Source of the DNA: Protofrankia sp963555925
GTDB lineage: Bacteria > Actinomycetota > Actinomycetes > Frankiales > Frankiaceae
Assembly: GCA_963555925.1 (NCBI GenBank)
Contig: CAUVXJ010000106.1
Span: forward strand, 1-64,000
Length of the DNA stretch: 64,000 nt
Direction: 5' to 3'
Shown: positions 62,513-64,000 of the stretch, one piece after another
How positions within the stretch are numbered: the stretch's first letter is position 1
How the letters are laid out: every line of letters starts with the position of its first letter
Translations under genes and position numbers: made by a program
The notes under the pieces: model-generated
What the model was told of the DNA's origin: nothing
What the model saw: only the letters and a program-made list of their open reading frames with translations
Databases searched by the model: none

Positions 62513-64000
62513 GTGGTCGCCGAACGCACATACCGTTTCGGGCCGCTGGAACGCGGCGGGATCCTGCTGGGCATGCGCTGGCCGCAGCTCGGGCTGATGG
62601 TCGGGGTGATGCTGTGCATCCTCGGAGCGTTGCGGTCCCCGGTCATACTGGCTCCCGGGTGGCTCGCGCTGGCGGGCGCCCTGGGGTTCATCGCGTTCGT
62701 CCGTGTCGACGACCGTAACCTCGATCAGTGGGTGCCGATCCTTGTCGGTTTCACGATGCAGAAGGTGATGGGCGAAACGGTGTTCCGCGGGGCGTTGTTC
62801 CGGACCGGCGACGACGCCGACCACCTCTCCAAGACCGCGCTGCCAGGGCCGCTGTCATCCCTGGTGATGCTGTCGGTGCCGGTTGGCAACAGCCGTTACG
62901 TGGCGATCGTGAAGGACGTCAAACGAGGGACGTTCACCGCCGTCCTGCAGGTGCAGGGCAGCCAGTTCGCGTTGCTCGAGTCCGGAGACCAGCAGGCCAG
63001 GGTGGATGCCTGGGGCGAGCTGCTGGCCGGGCTGACCATCGGCGGCGGCCGGCTGTCACGGATCCAGTGGCTGGAGCGCACCCTGCCGGACTCCGGTGAC
63101 CAGCTGCAACGGCACTGGCGGGTGCGGGGGAACCATGACAGCTCCTGGGCGGCGCAGGCGTACCAGGAAGTCATCGACGCCGCCGGTCCGGTGGCACGGC
63201 GGCACGAGACCTTTCTGTCCTTCCAACTGCGGACCCGTGACGTGCGCCGGGCGATCCAACGCGCCGGCGGTGGTGATCACGCGGCCTGCACGGTGCTGCT
63301 CGGCGAGCTGCGGACCATGGAGGCCGCGCTGGCCAGAGCATCGATCAACACTGTCGGCTGGCTGCCGCCGCGAGCCCTGGCCGCGGTGATCCGCACCACC
63401 TACGATCCGTATTCGATCGAGATGATCGACGCTCGCGGCGGTGCCGCGTCCGACCGGGCGGGTGGGCTCGCGGGCCTGCCGTCGGGTATCGATCCGGCGA
63501 TCGCGGGCCCGGTCCGCGCGGTCGCCGCCTGGGACCACTACCGGACCGACTCCGGGTTCCACACCACATACTGGATCAACGGTTGGCCGCGGGTCCCGTC
63601 CCCGGCGGCATTCCTCGCGCCGCTGCTCATGGAGACGACCTGCCGGCGAACTGTGTCCCTCGTCGTCGAGCCGATGCCTGGCCGCAAGGCCGAGAAGACG
63701 GTCAACCGCCGCCGGATGGCGCACCTCGGGGAGCAGCAGATGCGGGACAAGGTCGGCAAGGTGACGACTCAACGTGACATGGCAGAGGCGTCCGAGGTGG
63801 AGCGCCGCGAACAGGAACTCATCGCCGGGTTCGGTGCGTTCCGCTTCCACGGGTTCGTGACCGTTTCCGCGGACGACTTGGACGGTCTGGCTGAGGCATG
63901 CGGCGAGGCCGAGACCCTGGCGTCGCGCAGCCGCCTGGAGATGGTCCGGCTGGTCGGCGAGCAGGACCAGGGGTTCAGCGTTGCCGCGCTGCCGCTGGCC
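62513..64000 (+). CDS. SCO6880 family protein of type IV secretion locus, 3' end outside window
   Basis: The frame is open to the last base, 496 codons. The N-terminus has two membrane helices (LGLMVGVMLCILGAL, APGWLALAGALGFIAFV), then a large cytoplasmic domain: VPILVGFTMQKVMGETVFRGALFR, RTYDPYS-like VIRTTYDPYSIEM, AWDHYRTDSGFHTTYWINGWPRVPS, and KAEKTVNRRRMAHLGEQQM. This is the SCO6880 family, which stands in for the VirB3 plus the N-terminal half of VirB4 in actinobacterial loci; the ATPase gene should come next, beyond the window. GTG 62513 is seven bases after the previous stop. Confidence 0.88.
   Translation, partial: MVAERTYRFGPLERGGILLGMRWPQLGLMVGVMLCILGALRSPVILAPGWLALAGALGFIAFVRVDDRNLDQWVPILVGFTMQKVMGETVFRGALFRTGDDADHLSKTALPGPLSSLVMLSVPVGNSRYVAIVKDVKRGTFTAVLQVQGSQFALLESGDQQARVDAWGELLAGLTIGGGRLSRIQWLERTLPDSGDQLQRHWRVRGNHDSSWAAQAYQEVIDAAGPVARRHETFLSFQLRTRDVRRAIQRAGGGDHAACTVLLGELRTMEAALARASINTVGWLPPRALAAVIRTTYDPYSIEMIDARGGAASDRAGGLAGLPSGIDPAIAGPVRAVAAWDHYRTDSGFHTTYWINGWPRVPSPAAFLAPLLMETTCRRTVSLVVEPMPGRKAEKTVNRRRMAHLGEQQMRDKVGKVTTQRDMAEASEVERREQELIAGFGAFRFHGFVTVSADDLDGLAEACGEAETLASRSRLEMVRLVGEQDQGFSVAALPLA

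Overview
This window is a high-GC actinobacterial chromosome segment. Gene content points to a filamentous actinomycete, most plausibly a Frankia-like organism: a stand-alone groEL2 behind CIRCE operators, an XPB-type helicase beside its helicase-associated partner, Ser/Thr kinases with NHL propellers, a mycobacterial-type FadE5, and an actinobacterial type IV secretion-like (SCO6880) locus. The genus is an inference from gene content. The assembly has five N gaps (10626-10830, 31203-31570, 36360-36674, 42037-42470, 58449-59098), three of which fall inside genes.

Layout. 1-4 kb: the end of an HNH endonuclease gene, groEL2 with two CIRCE operators and a strong terminator, a DUF2510/scramblase-like protein and an Uma2-family nuclease. 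4-9 kb (minus strand): XPB-like helicase, helicase-associated protein and a hypothetical protein. 9-16 kb: a Pro-rich membrane protein, a GT2-GtrA glycosyltransferase, an HtrA protease and a membrane protein with only sigma region 2. 16-22.6 kb: a copper-type cluster (CopC-CopD fusion, two membrane proteins, YcnI, YibE/F). 22.6-26.7 kb: small membrane protein, a MITE-like element abutting a VapB-like gene, a lipoprotein/OmpA pair and an orphan ABC ATPase with altered catalytic motifs. 26.8-32.4 kb: DUF2637 protein, AlaA-like aminotransferase, Fur/Zur regulator, CapA-like lipoprotein and an LLM flavin-dependent oxidoreductase. 32.5-36.3 kb: a three-gene 2-oxo acid dehydrogenase operon (E1 alpha, E1 beta, E2). 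36.8-42.7 kb: FadE5-type acyl-CoA dehydrogenase, a small lipoprotein and a divergent MFS exporter/MarR regulator pair. 42.8-49.5 kb: a large adenylate cyclase-AAA-TPR protein, small proteins, a STAS protein without the phosphorylatable Ser, and pgi. 50-54.8 kb: two tandem PknD-like kinases. 55-64 kb: a conjugation-like type IV secretion locus (lytic transglycosylase/NlpC, VirB8-like candidate, HTH protein, ParA/MinD-like ATPase, small membrane proteins, VirB6/TrbL-like protein and the start of a SCO6880 protein), continuing beyond the window.

The most unusual signal is repetitive DNA at and inside gene ends. A 61-bp palindromic element lies in frame inside fadE5 and again between genes at 49.8 kb. 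Short tandem duplications include the stop codons of several genes (ycnI, the 46.1-kb gene, pgi, zur and the 19.2-kb gene). A MITE-like inverted repeat supplies the stop codon of the VapB-like gene. A dispersed short repeat occurs four times, one copy supplying another stop codon. Together these suggest that repeat expansion and small palindromic elements are actively remodelling C-termini here. A second strong signal is a sharp drop in GC at about 60765-61235 that crosses a gene boundary within the type IV secretion locus, suggesting a mosaic exchange.
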